Assembly (NCBI GenBank): GCA_016191465.1
Contig: JACPOP010000015.1
Span: forward strand, 62,001 to 126,000
Length of the DNA: 64,000 nucleotides
Direction: 5' to 3'
Source of the DNA: Chloroflexota bacterium
GTDB lineage: Bacteria; Chloroflexota; UBA6077; CF-72
The first letter of the stretch is position 1. Each line of letters opens with the position of its first letter. Positions 1 to 7,881 of this stretch are shown piece after piece. Below the pieces are notes generated by a model. That model did no database searches, had not been told where the DNA came from, and saw only the letters and a list, made by a program, of their open reading frames with translations. The position numbers and the translations under genes are program-made.

Positions 1-1
1 C

Positions 2-463
2 GGCGAGGTCTGCTCGGCCCGCCTGGAGGACTTTGACCAGGCCAGTCAGTCCCTGTGGGTGCTTGGGAAGGGTCGTAAGCGGCGGCGTGTGCCGCTCTCT
101 GCCGAGACCGTGAACGCCGTCTGGAAGTACCTGCACCGCGACCGTGCAAAGCTGGCGGTCCCAGGGTCGGAGTGGCTCTTTCTGAGCCGCTCGGGCGGCC
201 AGGTCAGTGGGAACCACCTTGGCCATACCTTCCATCAGAAGGCCGCCGCGGCGGGTATCCAGGCACGGTTCCATGACCTGCGCCACACCGCGGCCACCTG
301 GACGCTGCGGGCTGGCATGCCCAAGGAGCGCGTCAGTCGCCTCCTGGGCCACGCCAACGACAGCATCACGTCGCTCTACGAGCACCTGGAGTTTGAGGAC
401 ATTCAGGCGGCGCACAGCCAGGCCGCGCATCTGCGGCCGTTAGGTTTTGGGCGGCAGCTATAG
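2..463 (+). CDS. int: Tyrosine recombinase (phage integrase), 3' part only
   Basis: The reading frame is open from the first bases of the window, so the gene starts upstream and only the C-terminal catalytic half is visible (about 153 residues). The visible part carries the beta-hairpin lysine region (LGKGRKRRR), the box II motif HDLRHTAAT with its catalytic His and Arg, the second His in LLGHAND, and the tyrosine nucleophile in SLYEHL. The first catalytic Arg lies outside the window. These are the hallmarks of XerC/lambda-type integrases, which recombine attP with attB. A GTG at 59 is not the true start, because conserved fold (ARLEDFD) precedes it. A terminator follows 60 bp downstream. Since the gene reads rightward and is cut at its 5' end, the left prophage end is not in this window. 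Confidence 0.93.
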   Translation, partial: GEVCSARLEDFDQASQSLWVLGKGRKRRRVPLSAETVNAVWKYLHRDRAKLAVPGSEWLFLSRSGGQVSGNHLGHTFHQKAAAAGIQARFHDLRHTAATWTLRAGMPKERVSRLLGHANDSITSLYEHLEFEDIQAAHSQAAHLRPLGFGRQL

Positions 464-521
464 CATCGGCACCACACGTCTCCCTGTAGAGGGAAACACC
501 ACACCACCACCACCGCTCCAT

Positions 522-548
522 GAGGGGACCTTCGGGTCCCCTTCTTTG
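522..548 (+). terminator. Intrinsic terminator after integrase
   Basis: The hairpin has arms GGGGACC and GGTCCCC around a TTCG tetraloop (524-541) and is followed by TTCTTT. It lies 60 bp after the integrase stop on the plus strand. Confidence 0.8.
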
Positions 549-574
549 TGTCCTGCACACCTGTCCCTGCTCTG

Positions 575-618
575 AGATGGAACCAAAACCCCCCACAAGA
601 TGCACAGATGGAACCAAA
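575..618. repeat. 13-bp direct repeat AGATGGAACCAAA, two copies
   Basis: Identical copies at 575-587 and 606-618 are 31 bp apart (about three helical turns), just downstream of the integrase terminator. The phasing suits a pair of protein-binding sites such as integrase arm-type sites, but this is inference. Confidence 0.6.
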
Positions 619-789
619 GGATAGGACAAGTTCAGACGAGACAAGACGGGTGGGAGTAGGGCAAGCCAGGGCAAGACCTCTCTCTGGCGGCTGAGTGGCT
701 GTGGGTGCCTCCACCACCCCACTTGCATGGGTAGTCCTTTACGCCTATGATGCTTCTATATGCCACCCATTCTCCTCGATTACTTCGGA

Positions 790-1566
790 CGGATTCTCCT
801 ATATTGTGAGTAGTGATACCGCTGCTCCCGACGGGTGAGCTAGGACCTAGAGACGTGCTTGATTGAGCACGAATTCTCCTACTCGCCGTGAGACGCGCAT
901 GCACCACGAGCGGATTAGTTCTCTGCGCGTCCCGTTGGGGACGGATTGAACGAAAGGCACGCGGTGCAGACAGAAGCGCGCGGTCGTTGTGGCGTATCCA
1001 ACAAACACAGACCCGTGCAGGGATTGACCTGCTCGGCGTAGGCGAGTTACCGACATGACAGGCACCTAGCTAGCCCTGTTCAGAACAGGGGGGCGACGGC
1101 TCACATGCCTCTAGGTGTATGGCGTCAGGGAACGCGGAAGCGTGATCGCATGCGGCGGATTCTGTTAGAGCAGTAGCGCGACACTGGCCCCATAGCCACG
1201 GTCGCCACACTGGCAGCCGCGTAGGCACCCCATCGGGCGCCCCACGCGCGGCGGCTGGAGAATGGCGAGACCGTAAGAATGGCGGGACTAGCAACCCCAC
1301 CATGGCAGGTGAGTCGGTGTTATCCGAAAGGAAGCGTGAATGGCGACGGGACAATGCGCGCGAGCGCACACCCTGAGAATGCGGGTCGCGACGGCCACGA
1401 CTAGTTCTCGGCTTAGGGTGTGGTGGGTGAGTTCCCCAACATGTTGTCGAGCATACGGTGAAAGACCGACAAACACTACGTCGCCCCATAAACGAAGTCA
1501 CAATTCCGCCGTTCCGATACGTCCCGAGCACGGGACGCGACCGAAGAAGGCCCCGCCTATCGGATT
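790..1566. repeat. Five dispersed CGGATT hexamers
   Basis: CGGATT occurs at 790-795, 911-916, 942-947, 1156-1161 and 1561-1566, several followed by CTCC or CTG. The hexamer is short, so enrichment is only suggestive of an iteron-like or operator array. Confidence 0.3.
1074..1090. repeat. Perfect inverted repeat CCCTGTTC-A-GAACAGGG
   Basis: The 8-bp arms are separated by a single A. The same arm sequence CCTGTTC/GAACAGG recurs with a 6-bp spacer at 44537-44556, at the other end of the phage. It is a possible operator. Confidence 0.45.
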
Positions 1567-1645
1567 CAGCGTATGCGTGGCGAGTTTTGGTCAACGCCTG
1601 AATAGTTCAGACGCTGACGAAAGCTCGGCACAAGGGAGTTTCGGT

Positions 1646-1888
1646 ATGGATTACGTCGTTCTCGCACAGTCCAGGGATTATGCAGCGGTTCTTCAAGCGC
1701 AGGATGCGCTAACCCTCGGGCGGACCCAATTGCAGGATGCGGACCCGAACCGACGCACCTGGACAATCGATTCTCTCAAAGCCGCGCGCCGCTGGTGGCG
1801 CCTTGAAGCACGTGACCTTGAATTGGACGGCCGCGCGGAAGTAGTCGAGATTGACGCAATTCTAAAGGAGCTAACCCGCGACAACTAA
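1646..1888 (+). CDS. Small phage protein of unknown function (80 aa)
   Basis: The ATG at 1646 is preceded by AAGGGAG at 1632-1638, which decides the start against longer upstream frames. The product is charged and mostly helical-looking (LKAARRWWRLEARDLELDG) and ends ILKELTRDN. No family is recognised. It is the first gene of the rightward accessory operon and is followed by a gene with its own RBS 77 bp later. Confidence 0.6.
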   Translation: MDYVVLAQSRDYAAVLQAQDALTLGRTQLQDADPNRRTWTIDSLKAARRWWRLEARDLELDGRAEVVEIDAILKELTRDN

Positions 1889-1965
1889 GCGAGAACAGTG
1901 CCATCCGATAGTCCGTTCAAGCGCCAATTGGGCAATCCTGTCCGCACCCATAGGAGCACACCATC

Positions 1966-2355
1966 GTGACACCGTCCTTCATTCTCACCCGTGGCGACGT
2001 GACCATTGCCGTTGTAAAGCTCGGCAACGCACCCGTTCTCTCCCTGCCCGCGAACGTCAACGTCAGGATGTCCCTCGGCCAGGCGCAGAAGGTCATTGCG
2101 GCTTGGTCCGCGGACCCACAGTACATCCTGCGGTCGAACCTGCCTGAAGTAAGCGCGGCGGGTGTCACTCTATCGGCCGCGCCAAAGAAGCGCGCCGCTG
2201 CCCCTGCCAGGAAGAAGAGGAAGGTGGCTGCGGCACCCGCGAGTCAACCCGCGAACGTGATCACCTTCCCGCCCGCGCTGCCCAGAGGCCCGATTGCTCT
2301 CGGTCCGAAGTCGAAGAACGCGCGGCGTAAGGAAGCTCGCGCCGCGAACCGCTAG
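1966..2355 (+). CDS. Basic phage protein, unknown (129 aa)
   Basis: GTG start at 1966 with TAGGAG at 1951-1956. The N-terminal 65 residues look globular with beta character (FILTRGDVTIAVVKLG). The C-terminal half is a low-complexity Lys/Arg/Ala/Pro tail with patches such as KKRAAAPARKKRK and KNARRKEARAANR, which suggests nucleic-acid binding. No family is recognised. It is second in the accessory operon. Confidence 0.6.
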   Translation: MTPSFILTRGDVTIAVVKLGNAPVLSLPANVNVRMSLGQAQKVIAAWSADPQYILRSNLPEVSAAGVTLSAAPKKRAAAPARKKRKVAAAPASQPANVITFPPALPRGPIALGPKSKNARRKEARAANR

Positions 2356-2391
2356 GCGTCGCGGCCACCAGGAAGCATTGGAGTTACAGCT

Positions 2392-2892
2392 ATGACCATT
2401 CAGACGTACCGAGTGACGTTCCTTCCCGACGGTTCCGATTCCCTCATGTGCCCCACGCACATGATGGAAGCGACGAATGCGGGGTACTCGTCTGACTACT
2501 TCACTGAAGCTGACGACCCCGCCGAGTGCGACGTGTGCGAGTTGCAGCGGCTGGACAGTGATTGGCGCCCCTTCCACGATGCCGACGCCCCGTTGGCCGC
2601 ACAGAACGCCACGGCCGCGAACGCTGAGCTTGAGGCGCTCATAACAAGCGTTATCAACGAAGAAGAGCCAGAGAAGCGGCGCATGTACGCGGAGCTGAAT
2701 GTGCTGGTCGGCGGCGACTGGTACACCCGCCAGAGCCCCACCGAGCGGGCCGTTTGGGAGATTGCCCTGAAGTTCGGCCGCGAGATCGGCCGCTATCAAG
2801 GTCGGGTCGATCTGGCCAGGGTCATATCGGCCACCCTGCGTGTTTCCACCGCAGCCAACCCCACCATGAATGGAGACCAGCATGGCCACTGA
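2392..2892 (+). CDS. Phage protein with one CxxC, unknown (166 aa)
   Basis: ATG at 2392 follows GGAGTT. The protein has an N-terminal MCPTH segment and a CDVCELQ motif near residue 45 that together could bind a metal, then a helical acidic C-terminal half. No family is recognised. Its last codons overlap the start of the next gene by 11 bp, so the two are probably translated together. Confidence 0.6.
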   Translation: MTIQTYRVTFLPDGSDSLMCPTHMMEATNAGYSSDYFTEADDPAECDVCELQRLDSDWRPFHDADAPLAAQNATAANAELEALITSVINEEEPEKRRMYAELNVLVGGDWYTRQSPTERAVWEIALKFGREIGRYQGRVDLARVISATLRVSTAANPTMNGDQHGH

Positions 2893-3070
2893 GAATCTGT
2901 ACCGCCCACACTCCGCCCACATTCGCCCAACCGCTTCACAGCGAGCGCAGGATGCGCTCCGCGGCGTGCCTGACGATATCCTCGGCATGGCGGAGCGCCT
3001 GTTGTCGGGCTCGGCCCTGACTGCCAGCGAGTCACAGCGCTGGAATGCCTTTCAGCTTCAGCACCGTTAG
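2882..3070 (+). CDS. Small phage protein, unknown (62 aa)
   Basis: The ATG at 2882 is chosen because GGAGACC (2872-2878) lies at proper spacing. An ATG at 2870 overlaps that RBS and is less likely. It overlaps the previous gene by 11 bp. The sequence is helical (SQRAQDALRGVPDDILGMAERLL) without a recognisable domain. Confidence 0.55.
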   Translation: MATENLYRPHSAHIRPTASQRAQDALRGVPDDILGMAERLLSGSALTASESQRWNAFQLQHR

Positions 3071-3176
3071 TCCGTTTGTTCGTTGACAAGACCGCTTTGG
3101 TCAGCGGGTGCAGCACGAATGCCTTTCGTACTGCGCTCTGCCGCTGCCCTTCAGCAGCACGAAAGGAGTCGCAGCA

Positions 3177-5756
3177 ATGGCTACGACGATTTTGGATTCA
3201 TTCCAGGTGGTGGACCCACCGCCCACGTTCAACGTTGGGGACTACATTGTCCACCCCATAAACGCCCTGGGGTCGTTTGATTCTTCCTATTGCGTCGCGG
3301 CGATACGGCGGGACTCCTCAGGCGAGTTTATGGACCTGGCGCACCCAACGTCGGCACCAGGAGTGATCGCCTACTCCAATATCCAGGTGCACCGCGACAA
3401 GTGGACGCGCTGGCGTGGCTACGAGAACCCCAGCCCACTCCCCGTTGGCGCCACGTACATCCTGCACTCGTGGGGTCTCCTACCCACGCCTGTTCTGGTG
3501 ATCGGCGGTTCTGCGTTCGCCAGCCGTGCCCACGTACGCCTTGCGGGTGGCCAGCGGAGTGACATCCCCCTGTCTGATCTTGAGCCGTGGACGGCCGATC
3601 TCGCGGCCAAGTGCGGGACGAAGCTCCCGCTGGCGGGTGTGGCACTCAAAGCGCTGATGTCAAAGCTGAAGCAGGACCAGTTCTCTGTTCAGAGACAGTG
3701 GCTTGGAACGATTGGCAAGGTCGACACGCATGGGCTTCGGCACCAGGTGTACGCCACCGAGCTGGTGTGCCACGAGTGCTTGAGTGATATCCCGCTTGGG
3801 ATGGTCCTCAATACCTGCCCTGTGCGTGTGGCGGCGGTAAAGGCGAAGAGGCAACTTCAGTTGCAGGCTCATGCTTGGGACTTTGACAGCAACACGTGCC
3901 GACAGTGTGGGTACGCCTACGAGAAGATTTCCACGCTGCCCTGCCCCGCGTCGCGGTATGGCATGCCGCTGACTGCCCCGCCGCGGAGTCAGAAGGCCAT
4001 GGGCGTGGCCGCCTTGCAGCGCTCAGAGCTCCTCACGCCACCCTCGTGCCTTATTCGGACGCGGCGTCAGGCCGAATACGCCTGGTCAATTATGGCGAGC
4101 ACGGGTCAGGCGTTTGCACGGCCATGTCCTGTGCGCCCACGGCACGGATTCGTGGACTCACGGCCTGTCTACAACCTGGCGGAGCTGCTCGGCGTGATGA
4201 AGGAGACGCGCCGCGCCGATCCCGAGGGTGAAGTGCTGCTCATGCCCACGATTGCCGCGACCCACAGTGCCATCTGGCGACCTGGCTTGCTGGTCGGCGG
4301 CGCGTCGAACGATGGCGCCACCAGCGGCAAGGACAGCTTCTCCTTCCCACTGGTGGAACGGGGCGTTCCCTATGACCTGCGGAGACTGGTGGAAAGGTCC
4401 AATATTGGCGACGGGAACGTTCCGTACATCGAAACCGTGATTGAACAGAAAGGGACAGGTGACAAGGCGCAGTACACGCCCTGGTTCGTCCAGGTCCGTG
4501 GCGGCCCCGAAGTGCGCGGCACTGCACCTGACTACGTGCCTGAAACCACCCGAGTCACCAGGGTGGTTGAGGCGCAGGGCGATCTGCTCGAATGGGAAGC
4601 GCTGGCGCGGACCTTCGACAAGGGCACCGTGGTGTACCACCCTGGTGGCTCGCTCGCGTCCCACTACGCCGTCCACTGCGTCCTCAACAAGGTGCCGATT
4701 CTCATCACGGAGAAACCTGAGATTGGCGCTCTGCTCGAACCGCGCGGGGATGATCGGATGCCCCTGAACGCGAACGCCGTGGCCCGCGGCATCGCGGCGG
4801 GTACCGCGTACCAGCTCCCGCGGAAGAAGAGCCACAACGTGGTCGCCGCGGTCGTCCTGGCGCTCCACAACGTGAACGCAATGGAAGGCGACGATGGATT
4901 CTGGATTGGGGCCGCGGCGGCGCTGATGCAGCGCCTTGGTGCCGCGGCGGCGCTTGGAGAGCTGCGCCATCGGCGCAAGAAGATGGGCACAGATCGTGAC
5001 TTCGTCTATGACAAGGCCTTCCTGGACCCCTTCAGGGCACGTCGTGGGCTCAGCGGGGCGCTGTACGGCTTCCTGCACTGGAATTGGACCCGCGCCTTTG
5101 GCGGCATGGCCTGGGCCAACTGCACGCAGGCCACGATCAACCTGGACAACGCCATACGGGACGTGGTTCGGGATGGCTCGGAGACCAGCGTGGCGGAGCT
5201 GGTTGGGCGTCTGAACACGTGCGTCAACATGGCGCACAATAGCGGCTGGTGGCTGAACAAGTACACCACCACGCTGGTCATGGAGCAGGCCGCCGACGGC
5301 CACCCCCAGGCGGCGATTGACGCCGTGCCCGTGCTGTTTGATCTGTTGCACGTCGATGCGGGCCGCAGCCTTCAGGCGCGGGCGGCCTGGGAGAGGACCG
5401 CACCCCACCGCACACTTGTGGCCAAAGCGAAGGTACCCCGCGTCCTGGCCGAACCCGTCGCCCAGGGCCACTTCGATGGGAAGAACAGCCTTCACGTCCA
5501 GTACAAGGACTCCCCCGACGCCAAGGTGTATGCGACCCTGGACCTGCTCGTGCCCACCCCGTGCGATGCGGACTGTGATGACGAGCACTGCGAGAACTGG
5601 GTCTCCAACGAGCTTGCGGCAGCGGTGCAGCAGAGCCCCTCGTGGGCGGCGGATTCGGGCACAAAGTACCAACCCCTGAACCTGACGTATGGGCGTCATG
5701 GGACGCGCGTGTCCGTGTTGACACTATATGGGAATTTCATTGGTTTCCTGCCATGA
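3177..5756 (+). CDS. Large protein with PEP-synthase-like ATP-grasp and phosphohistidine swivel features
   Basis: The ATG at 3177 has AAAGGAG at 3162-3168. The product is 859 aa. Visible features: an N-terminal part without known motifs; two Cys clusters near residues 198-215 (CHEC...C) and 241-256 (CRQC...C) that look like a zinc site; a central segment (about 350-450) with EVLLMP, DGATSGK, IETVIEQK and FVQVRGGPE that resembles the C-terminal part of ATP-grasp domains of PEP synthase and PPDK; then GTVVYHPGG-SLASHYAV (about 483-500), like the GGxxSHxAI swivel loop, with H496 where the phosphohistidine sits. The PEP-binding TIM barrel of true PEP synthases is not recognised. The C-terminal third is helical with a last Cys cluster (CDADCDDEHC). 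It overlaps the next gene by ATGA. The family assignment is by eye and is inference. The gene itself is certain. Confidence 0.6.
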   Translation: MATTILDSFQVVDPPPTFNVGDYIVHPINALGSFDSSYCVAAIRRDSSGEFMDLAHPTSAPGVIAYSNIQVHRDKWTRWRGYENPSPLPVGATYILHSWGLLPTPVLVIGGSAFASRAHVRLAGGQRSDIPLSDLEPWTADLAAKCGTKLPLAGVALKALMSKLKQDQFSVQRQWLGTIGKVDTHGLRHQVYATELVCHECLSDIPLGMVLNTCPVRVAAVKAKRQLQLQAHAWDFDSNTCRQCGYAYEKISTLPCPASRYGMPLTAPPRSQKAMGVAALQRSELLTPPSCLIRTRRQAEYAWSIMASTGQAFARPCPVRPRHGFVDSRPVYNLAELLGVMKETRRADPEGEVLLMPTIAATHSAIWRPGLLVGGASNDGATSGKDSFSFPLVERGVPYDLRRLVERSNIGDGNVPYIETVIEQKGTGDKAQYTPWFVQVRGGPEVRGTAPDYVPETTRVTRVVEAQGDLLEWEALARTFDKGTVVYHPGGSLASHYAVHCVLNKVPILITEKPEIGALLEPRGDDRMPLNANAVARGIAAGTAYQLPRKKSHNVVAAVVLALHNVNAMEGDDGFWIGAAAALMQRLGAAAALGELRHRRKKMGTDRDFVYDKAFLDPFRARRGLSGALYGFLHWNWTRAFGGMAWANCTQATINLDNAIRDVVRDGSETSVAELVGRLNTCVNMAHNSGWWLNKYTTTLVMEQAADGHPQAAIDAVPVLFDLLHVDAGRSLQARAAWERTAPHRTLVAKAKVPRVLAEPVAQGHFDGKNSLHVQYKDSPDAKVYATLDLLVPTPCDADCDDEHCENWVSNELAAAVQQSPSWAADSGTKYQPLNLTYGRHGTRVSVLTLYGNFIGFLP

Positions 5757-6937
5757 GCCGCCGCGCAAAGCAGCCGCGCATCGTCGGGACACGGTCCTTC
5801 ACCTGCCCACTCTGCCACGAACACCACGTACCCCAGGATGCAACGTCGTGTCCTGCATTCCCCCACCCAACAAAGGATGTGAAACCGCGTGTGCCCACCA
5901 AGACCAACCGTGACCCTGTGCTCAACCCGTACTGGTGCCCCGTCGATACACGGTACCACTCTCCTCACTGCCCGCCCGAGATGGTGGGCGACGGCGCCGT
6001 CTACTATGACACGGAGCTGCGAGTGCTCTACCTGCTGGAAGGGAGCGACGTGACCGCGTACGCCTGGCGTGACGCGGGCCACAACGGCCGCAAGGCGGGC
6101 GGCTGGGTCGCCCTGGATGACGATGACCAGGAAGTCACCCAGACCGTGGAACCTGGCGGGTGGGATGAGTACAACGCCTGGCTTGAGCGCCAGGATATGC
6201 CCGCCTGGGAGCCCCCTCAGGAAGCTACCTTCGGGCTCTATCCCGAATCGGCCCTGACCTATGAGCACTACAGTGAGCTCTCCGATACATGGGGCGGCAC
6301 CTATGATCAGTGGAAGGCCTCCAAGGCTAACTACATCGCCTACACGGCCTCGAAGGCGCTCGGCAGCAAGGGTACGACGGCCTCGGCCGCTCAGCCCCTC
6401 CTGTCACCCAGCTACGGCACCTCAGGCGCTGGCTGGTCCCAGCGGGGCTGCTCACACCTGGGCACAGGGCTTCTCTTTACCCTGAAGGGGGGCGCACGGC
6501 TGTACGCGGCCAGCCGCAGCGGCCTGGACGAGTCTGCGACCGACATCATCCTGGACCTGGCGAACAACGTCCATGGCGACGGGAAGTTCGTCACGGGGGC
6601 AAAGCGCTGGGAGAGCCTGAACCGCTACACACACAGCGCTGAGATTGTGCATCTGCGCTGGGCAGACTACGACATCCCCTCAGCGGGGCTGCGCTTCTGG
6701 CAGGAGATCACCACCCTGCTGGGGCAGAGCAGCGTCACCATTACGTGTATGGGGGGACACGGACGCACAGGGACCGCGCTGGCGGCCCTGCTGGTGGCCG
6801 ACGGGTTCACGGCCGAGGACGCAGTGCGGTTGGTACGGACGAAGCACTGCTCGCTCGCCATCGAGAGCAAGAGCCAGGAAGACTATATCTACCGCCTGGC
6901 CGCGATCCGCGCGGCCACCAACACAACCACGGAATAG
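5753..6937 (+). CDS. Zinc-ribbon protein with C-terminal cysteine-dependent (PTP/DSP-like) phosphatase domain
   Basis: ATG at 5753 overlaps the upstream stop (ATGA), so translation is probably coupled. The product is 394 aa. The N-terminus has a zinc-ribbon-like FTCPLCHEHH...C. The middle is acidic and unassigned. The C-terminal ~130 residues carry CMGGHGRTGT, a CX5R phosphatase loop with C332 as nucleophile and R338, and about 25-30 residues upstream WADYDIPS, which fits a WPD-type loop supplying the general acid Asp. This fold includes protein phosphatases and RNA 5'-triphosphatases. With an RNA ligase in the same operon, an RNA 5'-end substrate is possible but unproven. Confidence 0.72.
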   Translation: MSRRAKQPRIVGTRSFTCPLCHEHHVPQDATSCPAFPHPTKDVKPRVPTKTNRDPVLNPYWCPVDTRYHSPHCPPEMVGDGAVYYDTELRVLYLLEGSDVTAYAWRDAGHNGRKAGGWVALDDDDQEVTQTVEPGGWDEYNAWLERQDMPAWEPPQEATFGLYPESALTYEHYSELSDTWGGTYDQWKASKANYIAYTASKALGSKGTTASAAQPLLSPSYGTSGAGWSQRGCSHLGTGLLFTLKGGARLYAASRSGLDESATDIILDLANNVHGDGKFVTGAKRWESLNRYTHSAEIVHLRWADYDIPSAGLRFWQEITTLLGQSSVTITCMGGHGRTGTALAALLVADGFTAEDAVRLVRTKHCSLAIESKSQEDYIYRLAAIRAATNTTTE

Positions 6938-6949
6938 GAGAAACCGACG

Positions 6950-7321
6950 ATGCAACGAACACTTAGCGATGTTGTGAACGACACGTTTGTGAACCACGGC
7001 GGCACCTTCGACGCGGGGTCTCTGCTGGCCGTCCAGGCCACGCACGGGTTCGCGGTCAGCTTTGGCCCCGCGCAGGTGCTGCCCCTCGATGACCTGACCC
7101 CCAACGTCCTGGCGGGCTTCCTGGCGAACACGGCACCCCAGGGCTTCCTGGGCACCTGGGTCCAGGATGGCCTGGTCCATCTTGACCGCACCGTCATTGC
7201 CCCCAGCCTGGACATCGCCCTGCGCGTGGCCGAGCTGAACGGCCAGCGGGCGGTCTACGACTTCTCCACGGGCCAGGACATCCTGGTCCGCGCAGGTGGC
7301 GCCCCCCTGGGCGCCACCTAA
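6950..7321 (+). CDS. Phage protein of unknown function (123 aa)
   Basis: ATG at 6950 follows AGGAGA at 6936-6941, 12 bp after the phosphatase gene. The sequence is beta-rich and mixed (LSDVVNDTFVNHGGTFDAG) with no motif I recognise. It is the last gene before an intrinsic terminator region in the accessory operon. Confidence 0.6.
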   Translation: MQRTLSDVVNDTFVNHGGTFDAGSLLAVQATHGFAVSFGPAQVLPLDDLTPNVLAGFLANTAPQGFLGTWVQDGLVHLDRTVIAPSLDIALRVAELNGQRAVYDFSTGQDILVRAGGAPLGAT

Positions 7322-7346
7322 CCCCACAGAAAGGAGCACTGCGTGA

Positions 7347-7397
7347 ATGGCGAAGCGGACCCGAAACCGCTCGCGGCGAGACACGCCGCCCCCGTGA
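7347..7397 (+). CDS. Possible 16-residue basic peptide
   Basis: ATG at 7347 lies 10 bp after AAGGAG (7331-7336) and reads MAKRTRNRSRRDTPPP before a TGA. An alternative GTG at 7343 reads a different frame through the terminator at 7469 and looks artificial. The RBS is the main support. Confidence 0.25.
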   Translation: MAKRTRNRSRRDTPPP

Positions 7398-7468
7398 ACG
7401 CGCCCGCTTCGCCCTCCCCGCCGTGTGTTGATGGGCGAGGCGGGGCGCACCCAACCCGAACTCCGACA

Positions 7469-7493
7469 GGCCCACCGTCGGGTGGGCCTTTTC
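7469..7493 (+). terminator. Strong intrinsic terminator inside the accessory operon
   Basis: Perfect 8-bp stem GGCCCACC / GGTGGGCC with a GTCG loop (7469-7488), then TTTTC. It separates the phosphatase-side genes from the RNA-ligase-side genes. Confidence 0.85.
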
Positions 7494-7513
7494 AACCCCT
7501 GGAGAACACCCGT

Positions 7514-7702
7514 ATGCCGAACAGAGCCCTTGAGGCTGTGTCGCGCATCCAGATCGCTGAGGCGTACCTGGATGGCCTCACCGCGGAGAACCTGAGTGGG
7601 TACCGCGCCCACGCCAAGGCCCAGCTTGCGAAGGCGCGGCTGGCCCTCGTCCCGCCGCCGCCGCCCGCGGCGGTCACCGCCACGCCTATTGACGTGTGCT
7701 GA
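7514..7702 (+). CDS. Small helical phage protein, unknown (62 aa)
   Basis: ATG at 7514 with GGAGAA at 7501-7506, starting 21 bp after the terminator. The sequence MPNRALEAVSRIQIAEAY continues as amphipathic helix and ends in a Pro-rich tail (PPPPPAAV). No family is recognised. It is first in the RNA-ligase half of the operon. Confidence 0.55.
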   Translation: MPNRALEAVSRIQIAEAYLDGLTAENLSGYRAHAKAQLAKARLALVPPPPPAAVTATPIDVC

Positions 7703-7713
7703 GAAGGACCAAC

Positions 7714-7881
7714 ATGCTCAAGAACATCGTCATCACATTCGCCGTTTCCATCGACCCACAGGACGTGGGCGACCTTGACGACGCCCTGTATCGGTTCGTG
7801 GAAGACCGACCCATTGTCCTCAACGATCAACGAGAAGCCTGGGCGCAGGGCACCTACGTGGATATCAGGGATGCCCTATGA
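7714..7881 (+). CDS. Small phage protein, unknown (55 aa)
   Basis: ATG at 7714 with GAAGGA at 7703-7708. It is a short acidic alpha/beta-looking protein (MLKNIVITFAVSIDPQDVG). Its TGA overlaps the ATG of the RNA ligase (ATGA at 7878), indicating translational coupling. Confidence 0.6.
   Translation: MLKNIVITFAVSIDPQDVGDLDDALYRFVEDRPIVLNDQREAWAQGTYVDIRDAL

Larger units (their letters stand above)
549..1645. other. 1.1-kb non-coding region, repeats only
   Basis: No convincing gene is seen in this stretch between the integrase and the accessory operon. Possible frames lack ribosome-binding sites and codon character. Its base composition is lower in GC than the neighbouring genes. It contains a 13-bp direct repeat (575-618), three ATTCTCCT copies (769-776, 793-800, 873-880), five CGGATT copies and a perfect 8-bp inverted repeat (1074-1090). 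It could hold integrase arm sites, early operators or an origin. None of these can be proven from the sequence. Confidence 0.5.

Noticed and set aside
1340-1645. Upstream extension of the 80-aa gene
   Set aside because: The AAGGGAG and ATG at 1646 fit better, and the extension looks non-coding.
2170-2988. 272-aa minus-strand frame
   Set aside because: Antisense to three small plus-strand genes that have RBSs.
4158-5699. 513-aa minus-strand frame under the 859-aa gene
   Set aside because: Shadow frame. The plus gene has an RBS and operon overlaps.
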